A stretch of 8,584 nucleotides of DNA from Bacteroidota bacterium. Lineage in GTDB: Bacteria > Bacteroidota > Bacteroidia > Chitinophagales > Chitinophagaceae. The notes below the pieces were generated by a model. It saw only the letters and a list, made by a program, of their open reading frames with translations. It was not told the origin of the DNA and searched no databases. The DNA lies in contig VBAU01000047.1 in NCBI GenBank assembly GCA_005883855.1, positions 1 through 8,584 on the forward strand, written 5' to 3'. Shown in pieces: positions 1 to 6,197 of this stretch. The translations under genes and the position numbers were made by a program. Numbering within the stretch: the first letter of the stretch is position 1; each line of letters opens with the position of its first letter.

Positions 1-1739
1 TGATACCAATTATTCCCCGGGGTACCAAGTTTGATCCTCCGGGAATCTTTCCCATTAAGCCCGCGTCCGCGGATTCTCTTTATTTCGGCGAGAAGGATTC
101 AGTGCATGTGTCAGAGATCATTAAGCAAGATCCCAACAATGGCAGCAATAATTGGGTGGTGGCCGGTGCTAGAACAAAGAGCGGAGCACCGATACTTTGT
201 AATGATCCGCATTTGGAGCTAACGTTTCCATCCATCTGGTACGAGATGCAATTGAATTCTCCTGGTGTAAATGTATATGGGGCGACAGTCCCCGGTTCGC
301 CATGCGTTATCATTGGCTTTAACGATGACATCGCCTGGGGGGAAACGAATGCACAGCGCGATGTAAGAGATTTTTATGAGATAAAATTCAAAGACGATTC
401 AAGGCAGCAATACTGGTTCAACAACCAATGGCAGAGTACACAAGTGCATGTAGACACGTTTAAGGTACGTGGTTCACGTGAGGCGTACGACACGGTTGCA
501 TACACTGTCTTTGGTCCTGTGATGTTTGACAAAAGTTTCCCCGACACGTTGGCAAACGGCAAAGCAATTGCCTGTCGTTGGACGGCGCATGATCCCAGCA
601 ATGAAGGCATGGCATTTTATAAACTCAACCGCGCAAAAAATTACGACGATTACCTTAACGCGATCAAATACTACACCTGCCCCGCCCAAAATTTTGTTTT
701 TGCTTCCAAGAGCGGCGACATAGCCATTTGGCAACAAGGTAGGTTTCCAGCGCTTTGGTACGGACAGGGCATGATGATTATGCCTGGAGAGGACAGCAGC
801 TATATGTGGCAAGATATGATCCCGCAATCAGAGAATCCTCACGCGATAAATCCAGAGCAAGGATATTTGGCGAGTGCTAATCAGCGACCAGTTGATTCTT
901 CATATCCCTATTTTATTCCGGGAAAATTTCTTAACGCCAGGTCTATTTCTATTAATCATCACTTACGAAACATGCAGCAGGTGACAATTGATGATATGAA
1001 GAAACTGCAAAATGACTATTTCAATGTTACTGCTGAAGCTGCAAGGCCTTTGCTATTTAAATATGTGAGAGAGAACGAACTTGATAACGATGCTAAGAAG
1101 TATCTAGAAATAATCCGGAATTGGGATCTGATGGCTTCCGCCGATTCAAAAGGGCAGACAATTTATCAACTATGGTGGGACAGCCTGGCTGAGGAAGTAT
1201 GGAAGGATGAATTGTTTAAAGTACAACCGGCGGTGGTCATACCGAGTGAACAAACTTTGCTGGAAGCGTTATTGAGAGATTCAGCGTTTAAATATGTAGA
1301 TAACATTAGCACGCCGCAAAAGGAAACGTTGTCTGATGATGTAACAGCCGCGTGTCAGAAGGCATCTGTTGAGTTAGCAAAAGTAGAAAAGAGCGGCAGC
1401 TTGGAATGGGGTAAGCACAAATCATCGAGAATCTTTCACCTGTTGCGTTCGAATCTTATGCCATTCTCGGAACCGATCCCGGTGGGAGGAAATGGTGACA
1501 TCATCAATGCCACAAATACTTCGCATGGACCAAGTTGGAGAATGGTCGTTCAGCTATCGGCAACAACCGAAGCCTATGGCGTGTATCCGGGTGGACAAAG
1601 TGGAAACCCCGGTAGCAAATTTTACGATGACTTTGTTCAAAGCTGGGAGAAAGGACAGTATTATAGTTTGTGGATGATGAAGAGAAATGAAACCAGTGAT
1701 AAGAAAGTAAAGTGGACGATGAACTTATCGAGTAGGTGA
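1..1739 (+). CDS. Penicillin acylase family protein (Ntn-hydrolase), 5'-truncated by window edge
   Basis: This is an N-terminal-nucleophile hydrolase of the penicillin/cephalosporin/AHL acylase family, which cleaves amide bonds and is usually exported to the periplasm. The frame is open from base 3 with no stop, so the start lies outside; a GTG at 102 is internal and not a real start. About 47 residues of the alpha-chain/spacer end are visible. They are followed by the self-cleavage site NNG|SNNW, with the nucleophile Ser codon at 144-146. Counting that Ser as beta-1, His falls at beta-23 (NDPHL) and an Ala at beta-70 (WGETNAQRDV), positions used for catalysis and the oxyanion hole in characterised relatives. 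The GGNGDIINATN block (1485-1517) and GPSWRMVV block probably carry the oxyanion Asn. The C-terminal SGNPGSKFYDDFVQSW motif is typical of the family. The beta chain is about 531 residues, normal and complete. Substrate cannot be told from sequence: beta-lactam side chains, acyl-homoserine lactones and other amides are all possible. Confidence 0.93.
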   Translation, partial: IPIIPRGTKFDPPGIFPIKPASADSLYFGEKDSVHVSEIIKQDPNNGSNNWVVAGARTKSGAPILCNDPHLELTFPSIWYEMQLNSPGVNVYGATVPGSPCVIIGFNDDIAWGETNAQRDVRDFYEIKFKDDSRQQYWFNNQWQSTQVHVDTFKVRGSREAYDTVAYTVFGPVMFDKSFPDTLANGKAIACRWTAHDPSNEGMAFYKLNRAKNYDDYLNAIKYYTCPAQNFVFASKSGDIAIWQQGRFPALWYGQGMMIMPGEDSSYMWQDMIPQSENPHAINPEQGYLASANQRPVDSSYPYFIPGKFLNARSISINHHLRNMQQVTIDDMKKLQNDYFNVTAEAARPLLFKYVRENELDNDAKKYLEIIRNWDLMASADSKGQTIYQLWWDSLAEEVWKDELFKVQPAVVIPSEQTLLEALLRDSAFKYVDNISTPQKETLSDDVTAACQKASVELAKVEKSGSLEWGKHKSSRIFHLLRSNLMPFSEPIPVGGNGDIINATNTSHGPSWRMVVQLSATTEAYGVYPGGQSGNPGSKFYDDFVQSWEKGQYYSLWMMKRNETSDKKVKWTMNLSSR

Positions 1740-1741
1740 AT

Positions 1742-1780
1742 GATAATCGTCAGACCGCTTTAAGCGTTCAGACGATTATC
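1742..1780 (+). terminator. Hairpin just after the acylase stop codon, possible terminator
   Basis: A perfect 10-bp outer stem pairs GATAATCGTC (1742-1751) with its complement at 1771-1780. Inside it, CGCTT (1756-1760) pairs with AAGCG (1762-1766), separated by a 4x4 internal loop. It starts two bases after the TGA stop. No clear T-tract follows, so it may be an mRNA 3'-end stabiliser or a weak or bidirectional terminator rather than a classical intrinsic terminator. Confidence 0.5.
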
Positions 1781-1790
1781 GCGCCGTCTT

Positions 1791-1883
1791 CGTCATTGCG
1801 AGGAGCGAAGCGACGAAACAATCTAACTTGGGCAACAGAATTTAGATTGCTTCGCCCCGATAAATAGGGGACTCGGAATGATG
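1791..1883. repeat. Imperfect palindromic intergenic element, dispersed-repeat type
   Basis: The left arm runs CGTCATTGCGAGGAGCGAAG and on through ACAATCTAA (1791-1826). The right arm (about 1851-1883) is an approximate inverted copy, with TTTAGATTGCTTCG and CTCGGAATGATG. The outermost and innermost segments pair well, while the middle of the right arm has diverged around a CCCGATAAATAGGGG segment. From memory, near-identical CGTCATTGCGAGGAGCGAAG palindromes are scattered between genes in many bacterial genomes, so this is probably a decayed copy of such a non-coding repeat. No coding potential is seen. Confidence 0.6.
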
Positions 1884-1965
1884 TGAAGAGGTTTGATATT
1901 AGCTGAATAGAATTTCTGGACGTACAAGTGAGTGACACAACGGAAGCCCAATAGAATCACCTAAG

Positions 1966-1996
1966 TTGGCAAACAAAACAAACAAATTCTAAATTG
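1966..1996 (+). promoter_or_regulatory. Candidate Bacteroidota-type promoter before the small membrane protein
   Basis: TTG at 1966-1968 is followed 21 bases later by TAAATTG (1990-1996), one base short of the Bacteroidota -7 box TAnnTTTG. This would give a leader of about 35 nt to the ATG at 2036. The match is imperfect and the region is A/T-rich, so chance occurrence is quite possible. The rest of the gap from 1884 to 2035 shows nothing else recognisable. Confidence 0.25.
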
Positions 1997-2035
1997 AAAT
2001 AGAAAATTTCCCAATTCCAAAATTCAAAATATAGA

Positions 2036-2380
2036 ATGAAACTTTTAGTTGCCACCATTCTAACCGCCTTACTTGCCGTTGTTGGAGGATTGTATTTTCC
2101 CTGGTGGATTATTGCCGTAGCGGCATTCATTTCCGTTCTGTTGATACCCATGCGCAGCGGCAAAGCCTTTCTTGCCGGGTTTTTGGGAATCTTTATTTTA
2201 TGGGCACTTCTTGCGTGGTGGATCGACGTGAAGAACAATGGAGTCCTGGCCACAAAAGTGGCTCAAATTTTTCCTCTCGGTGGCTCGTCTTTTTTATTGA
2301 TCCTGGTAACCGGAATGATTGGTGGATTGGTCGGAGGATTGGCAGCCCTATGCGGAAGTTACCTGAGAAATCGCGCCTAA
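2036..2380 (+). CDS. Small four-helix integral membrane protein, function unknown
   Basis: The predicted protein has 114 residues and I do not recognise its family. Four hydrophobic segments stand out at about residues 3-21, 23-39, 45-64 and 86-110, linked by short loops. A basic turn (RSGK, about 40-43) lies between helices 2 and 3, a polar loop (DVKNNGVLATK) between helices 3 and 4, and the tail is basic (YLRNRA). The last helix is glycine-rich (GMIGGLVGGLAALCG), suggesting close helix packing. The ATG sits in an A/T-rich leader without Shine-Dalgarno sequence, as usual in Bacteroidota. The downstream outer-membrane gene starts 54 bp after the stop on the same strand, so co-transcription is possible. 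The composition and full-length hydrophobic pattern make it a real gene; the overlapping frames are shadows. Confidence 0.8.
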   Translation: MKLLVATILTALLAVVGGLYFPWWIIAVAAFISVLLIPMRSGKAFLAGFLGIFILWALLAWWIDVKNNGVLATKVAQIFPLGGSSFLLILVTGMIGGLVGGLAALCGSYLRNRA

Positions 2381-2434
2381 CACAATTTTCATTTTACTAA
2401 CATTAGAGAACTTATTTTCGTCTCACCATTTGTT

Positions 2435-4906
2435 ATGAGACCCATTGCCCTTATTCTATTTCTTCATTTTTCATCTCTCTCGTTTGCTGGGAAAATTTCG
2501 GGAACGGTCACCGATGATAAAAATGACATTCTTCCTTACGCGTCCATTCTTGTGAAGGGAACAACACGTGGCACAACCGCTAACAGCGAAGGAAAGTATT
2601 TTCTTGTTCTTGAGCCTGGAAATTACACCCTGGTTTGCCAGTACGTTGGATACAAACGAGAAGAAAAAAATGTTACGGTAGCAACGGAAAATATCATCGT
2701 CAATTTTCAATTGCAACTGCAGCAATTAACTCTTTCCGAGGTGATCGTCAAGAAAGGTGAGGACCCGGCTTACGAGATCATTCGCCAGGCGATAAAGAAA
2801 AGAACTTATTACCAGGGACAATTAGAAGATTTCCAATGCGAGGTCTACACAAAGGGTCAATTGAAACTGAGAGATTTTCCAAAAAAGTTCATGGGTGAGA
2901 AAATTGATTTTGGAGACAGCGATACGAGTAAAAACAAATGGCTTTACTTATCCGAAACAATTGCTACTTATTCGGTAAAAAAGCCCCATATGAAAAAGGT
3001 TGAAGTTTTGTCGACGAGGGTTAGTGGTCAAAGTGACGGCTTTGGTTTAAGCGCTCCCGAGATCTATTCCTTTTACGACAACAATGTTCGCATTGGCGAT
3101 CTTAATCCAAGAGGTTTCATTTCTCCTATTGCTGCCAATGCATTGAATTATTATCGGTACAAGTTTGAGGGTAGCTTCTTTGAGGATGGTAGGGAGATCG
3201 AGCATATCAAAGTCACTCCAAAGAGAAAATACGAGCCGTTGTTTTCCGGTTACATAAACATAGTGGACCAGGAGTGGAGAATTCATTCTGTGCAACTGTT
3301 GCTCACGAAACAGTCACAAATGGAATTGGTCGATACCATCAAACTTGATCAGTTATATGTCCCATTTCAAAATGATGTCTGGGTTATTAAAAGCCAGGTT
3401 ATCTATCCTGCTATCAAAATGTTTGGATTTGATGCATACGGAAGTTTTGTAAACATTTATTCCAGGTTTGACGTCGAACCGAAGCTTGACAAAAACTATT
3501 TTGGCAATACGGTCTTAAAATATGAGGATAGTTCTAACAAAAAAACACAAGTCTACTGGGAAAATGCGAGACCCATTCCCTTGCAGGAAGATGAAATAGC
3601 AGATTACAAAAAGAAAGACAGCCTTGAGCAGTTAAGAAAGAGTCCAAAATATCTTGATTCCGTTGACAGGAAGAATAATAAACCCACCGTGATGAAAATA
3701 CTTTTTACAGGTTTTTCAATCAACAGGCAAAAAACGCGTTCATCTTATTCCTTCACCCCAGTGATTGGCGCAATAAGCTTTAATACTGTCGAAGGTTGGG
3801 TAGTGAATACCGGTGTGTCTTATACAAAACGACTGGATACAACTGTGCTGGGACGCCGATCCATTTTCTTTTCCCCTGTGCTTCGCTATGGATTCAGCAA
3901 TCATCATTTCAATGCTTCTGCGAATGCCGGATATAACTTCGGAAAGAAATATGCTAATACGATCAGCATCTCCGGAGGCAAAAAGATTTTTCAATTTAAC
4001 AATGCGTCACCCATAAGTCCTTTCTACAACACGCTTTCAACATTGTTCTGGGAAAAAAATCACATGAAGATTTATGAGGCGTGGTTTGGTGGTATTGGGT
4101 TTTCCAGAACCCTGGATGAAGGATTCACTGGCTCTGTGTCTTTTCAATACCAGGATAGAATTCCGTTGGAAAATACAACGGCTTTGCAGTGGCGCGACAG
4201 GAAGGATATCAGTTACACGCCCAACTATCCCACAGAGCTGACTGATACAAATTTTACCCGGCACCAGGCTGCCATATTAGTAATTTCAATTGGGTGGCAA
4301 CCGGGCAATCGCTATGTTGAATTGCCCGGACGGAAGTTTAGCATTGGTTCGAAGTATCCGCATTTTTCTCTGAGTTATGTCAAGGCAATTGAGAACATCT
4401 TCGGCAGCGATGTCAAATACGACAAATGGCATTTTGGCGTCAGGGATAATATTAACTTGAAACTCAAAGGCCGTTTTTCTTTCAACATTGGCATGGGCGG
4501 GTTTCTGAATCGTGACAGTGTGGACATTCCCGACTACACACATTTTAATGGGAATGAGATCATCATCGCTTCGCCGTATTTAAACAGCTTCCAAATGGCG
4601 CCGTATTACAAGTACAGCAATACAGAGACATTCTATTCAGCATTGCATGTAGAGCATCATTTCAACGGCTTCCTCACGAACAAGATCCCTTACTTCCGCA
4701 ACCTCAACTGGTACCTGGTTGGTGGCGCAAATGCTATTTATGTAAACAAAGAAAAGAATTATGCTGAAGCATTCGTCGGTCTCGAAAATATCTTCAAAGT
4801 AATTCGTTTTGATTTTGTCTGGGGATTTGAATACGGCAGAAAACCCGATACCCGCGTCAGGATCGGTTTCATGGGCCCCATCTCTGGAATAGGACGCGGA
4901 GAGTGA
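2435..4906 (+). CDS. DUF5686 / carboxypeptidase-regulatory-like domain outer-membrane protein
   Basis: The predicted protein has 823 residues and is probably an outer-membrane beta-barrel protein. Residues 1-19 form a signal peptide (hydrophobic ALILFLHFSSLSFA, likely cleaved near Ala18/Gly19). Residues about 20-107 are a CarboxypepD_reg-like beta-sandwich (GKISGTVTDD, PYASILVKGT, TTANSEGKYFLVLEPGNYTL, YVGYKRE), the domain also found at the N-terminus of SusC/TonB-dependent receptors. The DUF5686 body starts near residue 115 (EDPAYEIIRQAIKKR) and runs to the end. Its second half is rich in alternating aromatic/polar strands, ending in FDFVWGFEYGR and RVRIGFMGPISG, as expected for a barrel. 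There is no plug domain or TonB box, so it is not a classical TonB-dependent receptor. Length and domain order match the family, whose role is not established; envelope or surface function is inference. It follows the small membrane protein by 54 bp and ends just before an inverted repeat. Confidence 0.9.
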   Translation: MRPIALILFLHFSSLSFAGKISGTVTDDKNDILPYASILVKGTTRGTTANSEGKYFLVLEPGNYTLVCQYVGYKREEKNVTVATENIIVNFQLQLQQLTLSEVIVKKGEDPAYEIIRQAIKKRTYYQGQLEDFQCEVYTKGQLKLRDFPKKFMGEKIDFGDSDTSKNKWLYLSETIATYSVKKPHMKKVEVLSTRVSGQSDGFGLSAPEIYSFYDNNVRIGDLNPRGFISPIAANALNYYRYKFEGSFFEDGREIEHIKVTPKRKYEPLFSGYINIVDQEWRIHSVQLLLTKQSQMELVDTIKLDQLYVPFQNDVWVIKSQVIYPAIKMFGFDAYGSFVNIYSRFDVEPKLDKNYFGNTVLKYEDSSNKKTQVYWENARPIPLQEDEIADYKKKDSLEQLRKSPKYLDSVDRKNNKPTVMKILFTGFSINRQKTRSSYSFTPVIGAISFNTVEGWVVNTGVSYTKRLDTTVLGRRSIFFSPVLRYGFSNHHFNASANAGYNFGKKYANTISISGGKKIFQFNNASPISPFYNTLSTLFWEKNHMKIYEAWFGGIGFSRTLDEGFTGSVSFQYQDRIPLENTTALQWRDRKDISYTPNYPTELTDTNFTRHQAAILVISIGWQPGNRYVELPGRKFSIGSKYPHFSLSYVKAIENIFGSDVKYDKWHFGVRDNINLKLKGRFSFNIGMGGFLNRDSVDIPDYTHFNGNEIIIASPYLNSFQMAPYYKYSNTETFYSALHVEHHFNGFLTNKIPYFRNLNWYLVGGANAIYVNKEKNYAEAFVGLENIFKVIRFDFVWGFEYGRKPDTRVRIGFMGPISGIGRGE

Positions 4907-4914
4907 GGAATAAT

Positions 4915-4976
4915 GAACAAGGAACATCGAATTTTGAATGTCGAAGTTCTCTTTCGACATCCATCATTCCTTGTTC
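4915..4976. repeat. Two-stem inverted repeat after the DUF5686 gene (dispersed repeat and/or terminator)
   Basis: The outer arms GAACAAGGAA (4915-4924) and TTCCTTGTTC (4967-4976) are perfect complements. The inner arms ATGTCGAA (4938-4945) and TTCGACAT (4953-4960) also pair perfectly around a 7-base loop. The linkers between stems are unequal (13 and 6 bases). It begins 9 bases after the TGA stop. From memory, AACAAGGAACATCGAAT-type palindromes are common between genes in Bacteroidota, so this may be both a dispersed repeat and the transcript 3' end. Confidence 0.6.
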
Positions 4977-5002
4977 GTTATCCGATATTCCCATTACCTT
5001 TG
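4971..5002 (+). promoter_or_regulatory. Candidate promoter of trhO (TTG-N21-TACCTTTG)
   Basis: TACCTTTG (4995-5002) is an exact match to the Bacteroidota sigma -7 consensus TAnnTTTG. A TTG (4971-4973) lies 21 bases upstream, the right distance for the -33 box. Transcription would start around 5008, giving a leader of about 70 nt before the ATG at 5081. The -33 TTG sits inside the right arm of the preceding inverted repeat. Confidence 0.55.
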
Positions 5003-5046
5003 CGGCGAATTTGGTTCAGCCTGCAACTGTCCAATTTATAAAATTT

Positions 5047-5065
5047 CCCGACGCTAAGAGTCGGG
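5047..5065 (+). other. Hairpin in the trhO leader
   Basis: CCCGAC (5047-5052) and GTCGGG (5060-5065) form a perfect GC-rich 6-bp stem with a 7-base loop GCTAAGA. It ends 15 bases before the trhO ATG, within the presumed 5' untranslated region. It could affect translation initiation or be a small repeat; no ligand-binding RNA class is recognisable. Confidence 0.4.
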
Positions 5066-5179
5066 ATCAAATTCAAAAACATGGCACCTTTACACAACCG
5101 TGTCTCAAGAAAGGAGTTAAAACAACGGATCCTGCAGGACACTACTCCCCGTACTACAATCTCATTTTATCGTTATTTC

Positions 5180-5182
5180 TAG
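5180..5182 (+). other. In-frame amber codon within trhO
   Basis: TAG is codon 34 counted from the ATG at 5081, between YRYF and ISDAE. Both flanks are in the same frame and both match TrhO, so this is a substitution and not a frameshift. The lactonase gene in this window ends in a normal TAG stop, so TAG is an ordinary stop codon in this genome. Confidence 0.85.
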
Positions 5183-5239
5183 ATCAGCGATGCTGAAATT
5201 TTCCGCAATACTCTCTACAGAGTTTTTAATGCTGTAGGT

Positions 5240-6112
5240 GTGCTGGGTCGGATTTACCTTGCTCATGAAGGTATCAACGCACAAGTGAGTGTTCCGACGG
5301 AGAATTTTGATGTGTTCAAATCTTACCTGTATTCAATTGAGCCATTGAATGGCGTGAGATTGAACGTTGCGGTTGACGATGACGGAAAATCATTTTACGC
5401 TTTAGACATTAAAGTGAGAAACAAAATTGTCGCTGACGGAATAACGGATTCAACTTTTAACATGGAGAATAAGGGAAGATATGTAAGCGCAGAGGAATTT
5501 AATAACCTCACCAATGACCCCAACACCATTGTGATTGATATGCGCAATCATTACGAGTATGAAGTCGGTCATTTTGAAAATGCAATTGAAATTCCCAGCG
5601 ATACCTTTCGGGAGCAACTGCCGATGGCAGCAGAAATGATGGATGATAATAGAGAAAAGAACATCATCATGTATTGTACTGGTGGTATTCGCTGTGAGAA
5701 GGCTTCAACTTACATGCTTCACAAAGGGTTTAAAAATGTGTTTCACCTGGAAGGTGGCATCATTAACTATGTGAACACCGTAAAAGAAAAAAGGATTCAA
5801 AATAAATTTCACGGAAAAAATTTTGTCTTCGACCAACGCCTCGGAGAAAGAATCACTGATGAGATTATTGCCAAATGCCATCAATGCGGGAAACCTGCTG
5901 ATACCCATGTGAACTGCGTGAACGATGCCTGTCACTTACTCTTCATTCAGTGCAATGAATGCCGGGAAAAATATGAGGGCTGCTGTAGCACAGCATGCCA
6001 GGATGTAATTCATCTGCCGGAGGAACAACAAAAGAAAATTAGAGCAGGGGTTGATAAAGGAAGAAATGTTTTTAATAAAGCAAAGGCAAGGTTGTTGAAG
6101 ATTCAACGCTAA
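5240..6112 (+). CDS. trhO: TrhO-like rhodanese-domain protein, remaining ORF after the TAG
   Basis: This is the longest intact ORF of the broken trhO, 290 residues from an internal GTG that codes for Val in the native protein, so this start is probably artificial. It retains most of the N-terminal acylphosphatase-like domain (GRIYLAHEGINAQVSVP through DDDGKSFYALDIKVR) but lacks its first 53 residues. The rhodanese domain follows (about residues 82-180: VIDMRNHYEYEVGHFENA, then IMYCTGGIRCEKAS). The active-site Cys is codon 5675-5677 in the CTGGIR loop. The Cys-rich C-terminal domain is complete (CHQCG, NCVNDACHLLFIQC, NEC, GCCSTAC), a pattern that fits metal binding. If translation restarted here, the missing start of the first domain would probably impair tRNA modification. 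It is an alternative view of the same locus as the full-length entry. Confidence 0.75.
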   Translation: MLGRIYLAHEGINAQVSVPTENFDVFKSYLYSIEPLNGVRLNVAVDDDGKSFYALDIKVRNKIVADGITDSTFNMENKGRYVSAEEFNNLTNDPNTIVIDMRNHYEYEVGHFENAIEIPSDTFREQLPMAAEMMDDNREKNIIMYCTGGIRCEKASTYMLHKGFKNVFHLEGGIINYVNTVKEKRIQNKFHGKNFVFDQRLGERITDEIIAKCHQCGKPADTHVNCVNDACHLLFIQCNECREKYEGCCSTACQDVIHLPEEQQKKIRAGVDKGRNVFNKAKARLLKIQR

Positions 6113-6197
6113 ATACAAAAATCAAGCACACGGGACGGGCAAATGAAAGAATGGCAAGCGGGAAATTGTCAGACGAAGAGTCTTGGTGGTTATCGGA

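Larger units (their letters stand above)
5081..6112 (+). pseudogene. trhO: trhO (tRNA uridine(34) hydroxylase), full locus interrupted by an in-frame TAG
   Basis: Read through one TAG codon, this locus encodes 343 codons plus a TAA stop, close to E. coli TrhO/YceA (350 residues, from memory). TrhO performs O2-dependent hydroxylation of U34 in tRNA to 5-hydroxyuridine, a step towards wobble modifications, in the cytoplasm. The ATG at 5081 begins MAPLHNRVSRKELKQR, which aligns with the family N-terminus (xxLHNRxS). It continues through PRTTISFYRYF to TAG at 5180-5182, then ISDAEIFRNTLYRVFNAVGVLGR in the same frame, as in intact relatives. One nonsense codon replaces what is His in E. coli and probably Gln here (CAG to TAG would be one transition). 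No other damage is visible, so the lesion is very recent, a base-call error, or a read-through site. The gene has its own promoter candidate and converges on the lactonase gene. Confidence 0.8.

Noticed and set aside
102..104. GTG as start of the acylase gene
   Set aside because: The frame continues upstream with acylase-like residues and without a stop, and a complete enzyme needs an alpha chain before the nucleophile Ser.
31..222. Short plus-strand ORF at the left edge
   Set aside because: It overlaps the acylase frame, which carries the conserved Gly-Ser cleavage site and is open from base 3; this ORF has no recognisable features.
1957..2253. Minus-strand ORF over the small membrane protein gene
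   Set aside because: The plus-strand frame gives a coherent four-helix membrane protein with start after an A/T-rich leader; the opposite frame has no recognisable features.
5180..5182. Genetic-code reassignment or pyrrolysine-type use of TAG
   Set aside because: TAG terminates the lactonase gene at its normal family length in this same window, and the trhO position is not catalytic.
4903..5196. 97-residue ORF spanning the intergenic repeat and trhO start
   Set aside because: It reads through an inverted repeat, a promoter candidate and the trhO N-terminus in another frame; no family resemblance.
6113..6197. Terminator between convergent trhO and lactonase genes
   Set aside because: Only 4-bp weak pairings such as AGAC/GTCT on the minus strand were found and no T-tract; nothing strong enough to call.
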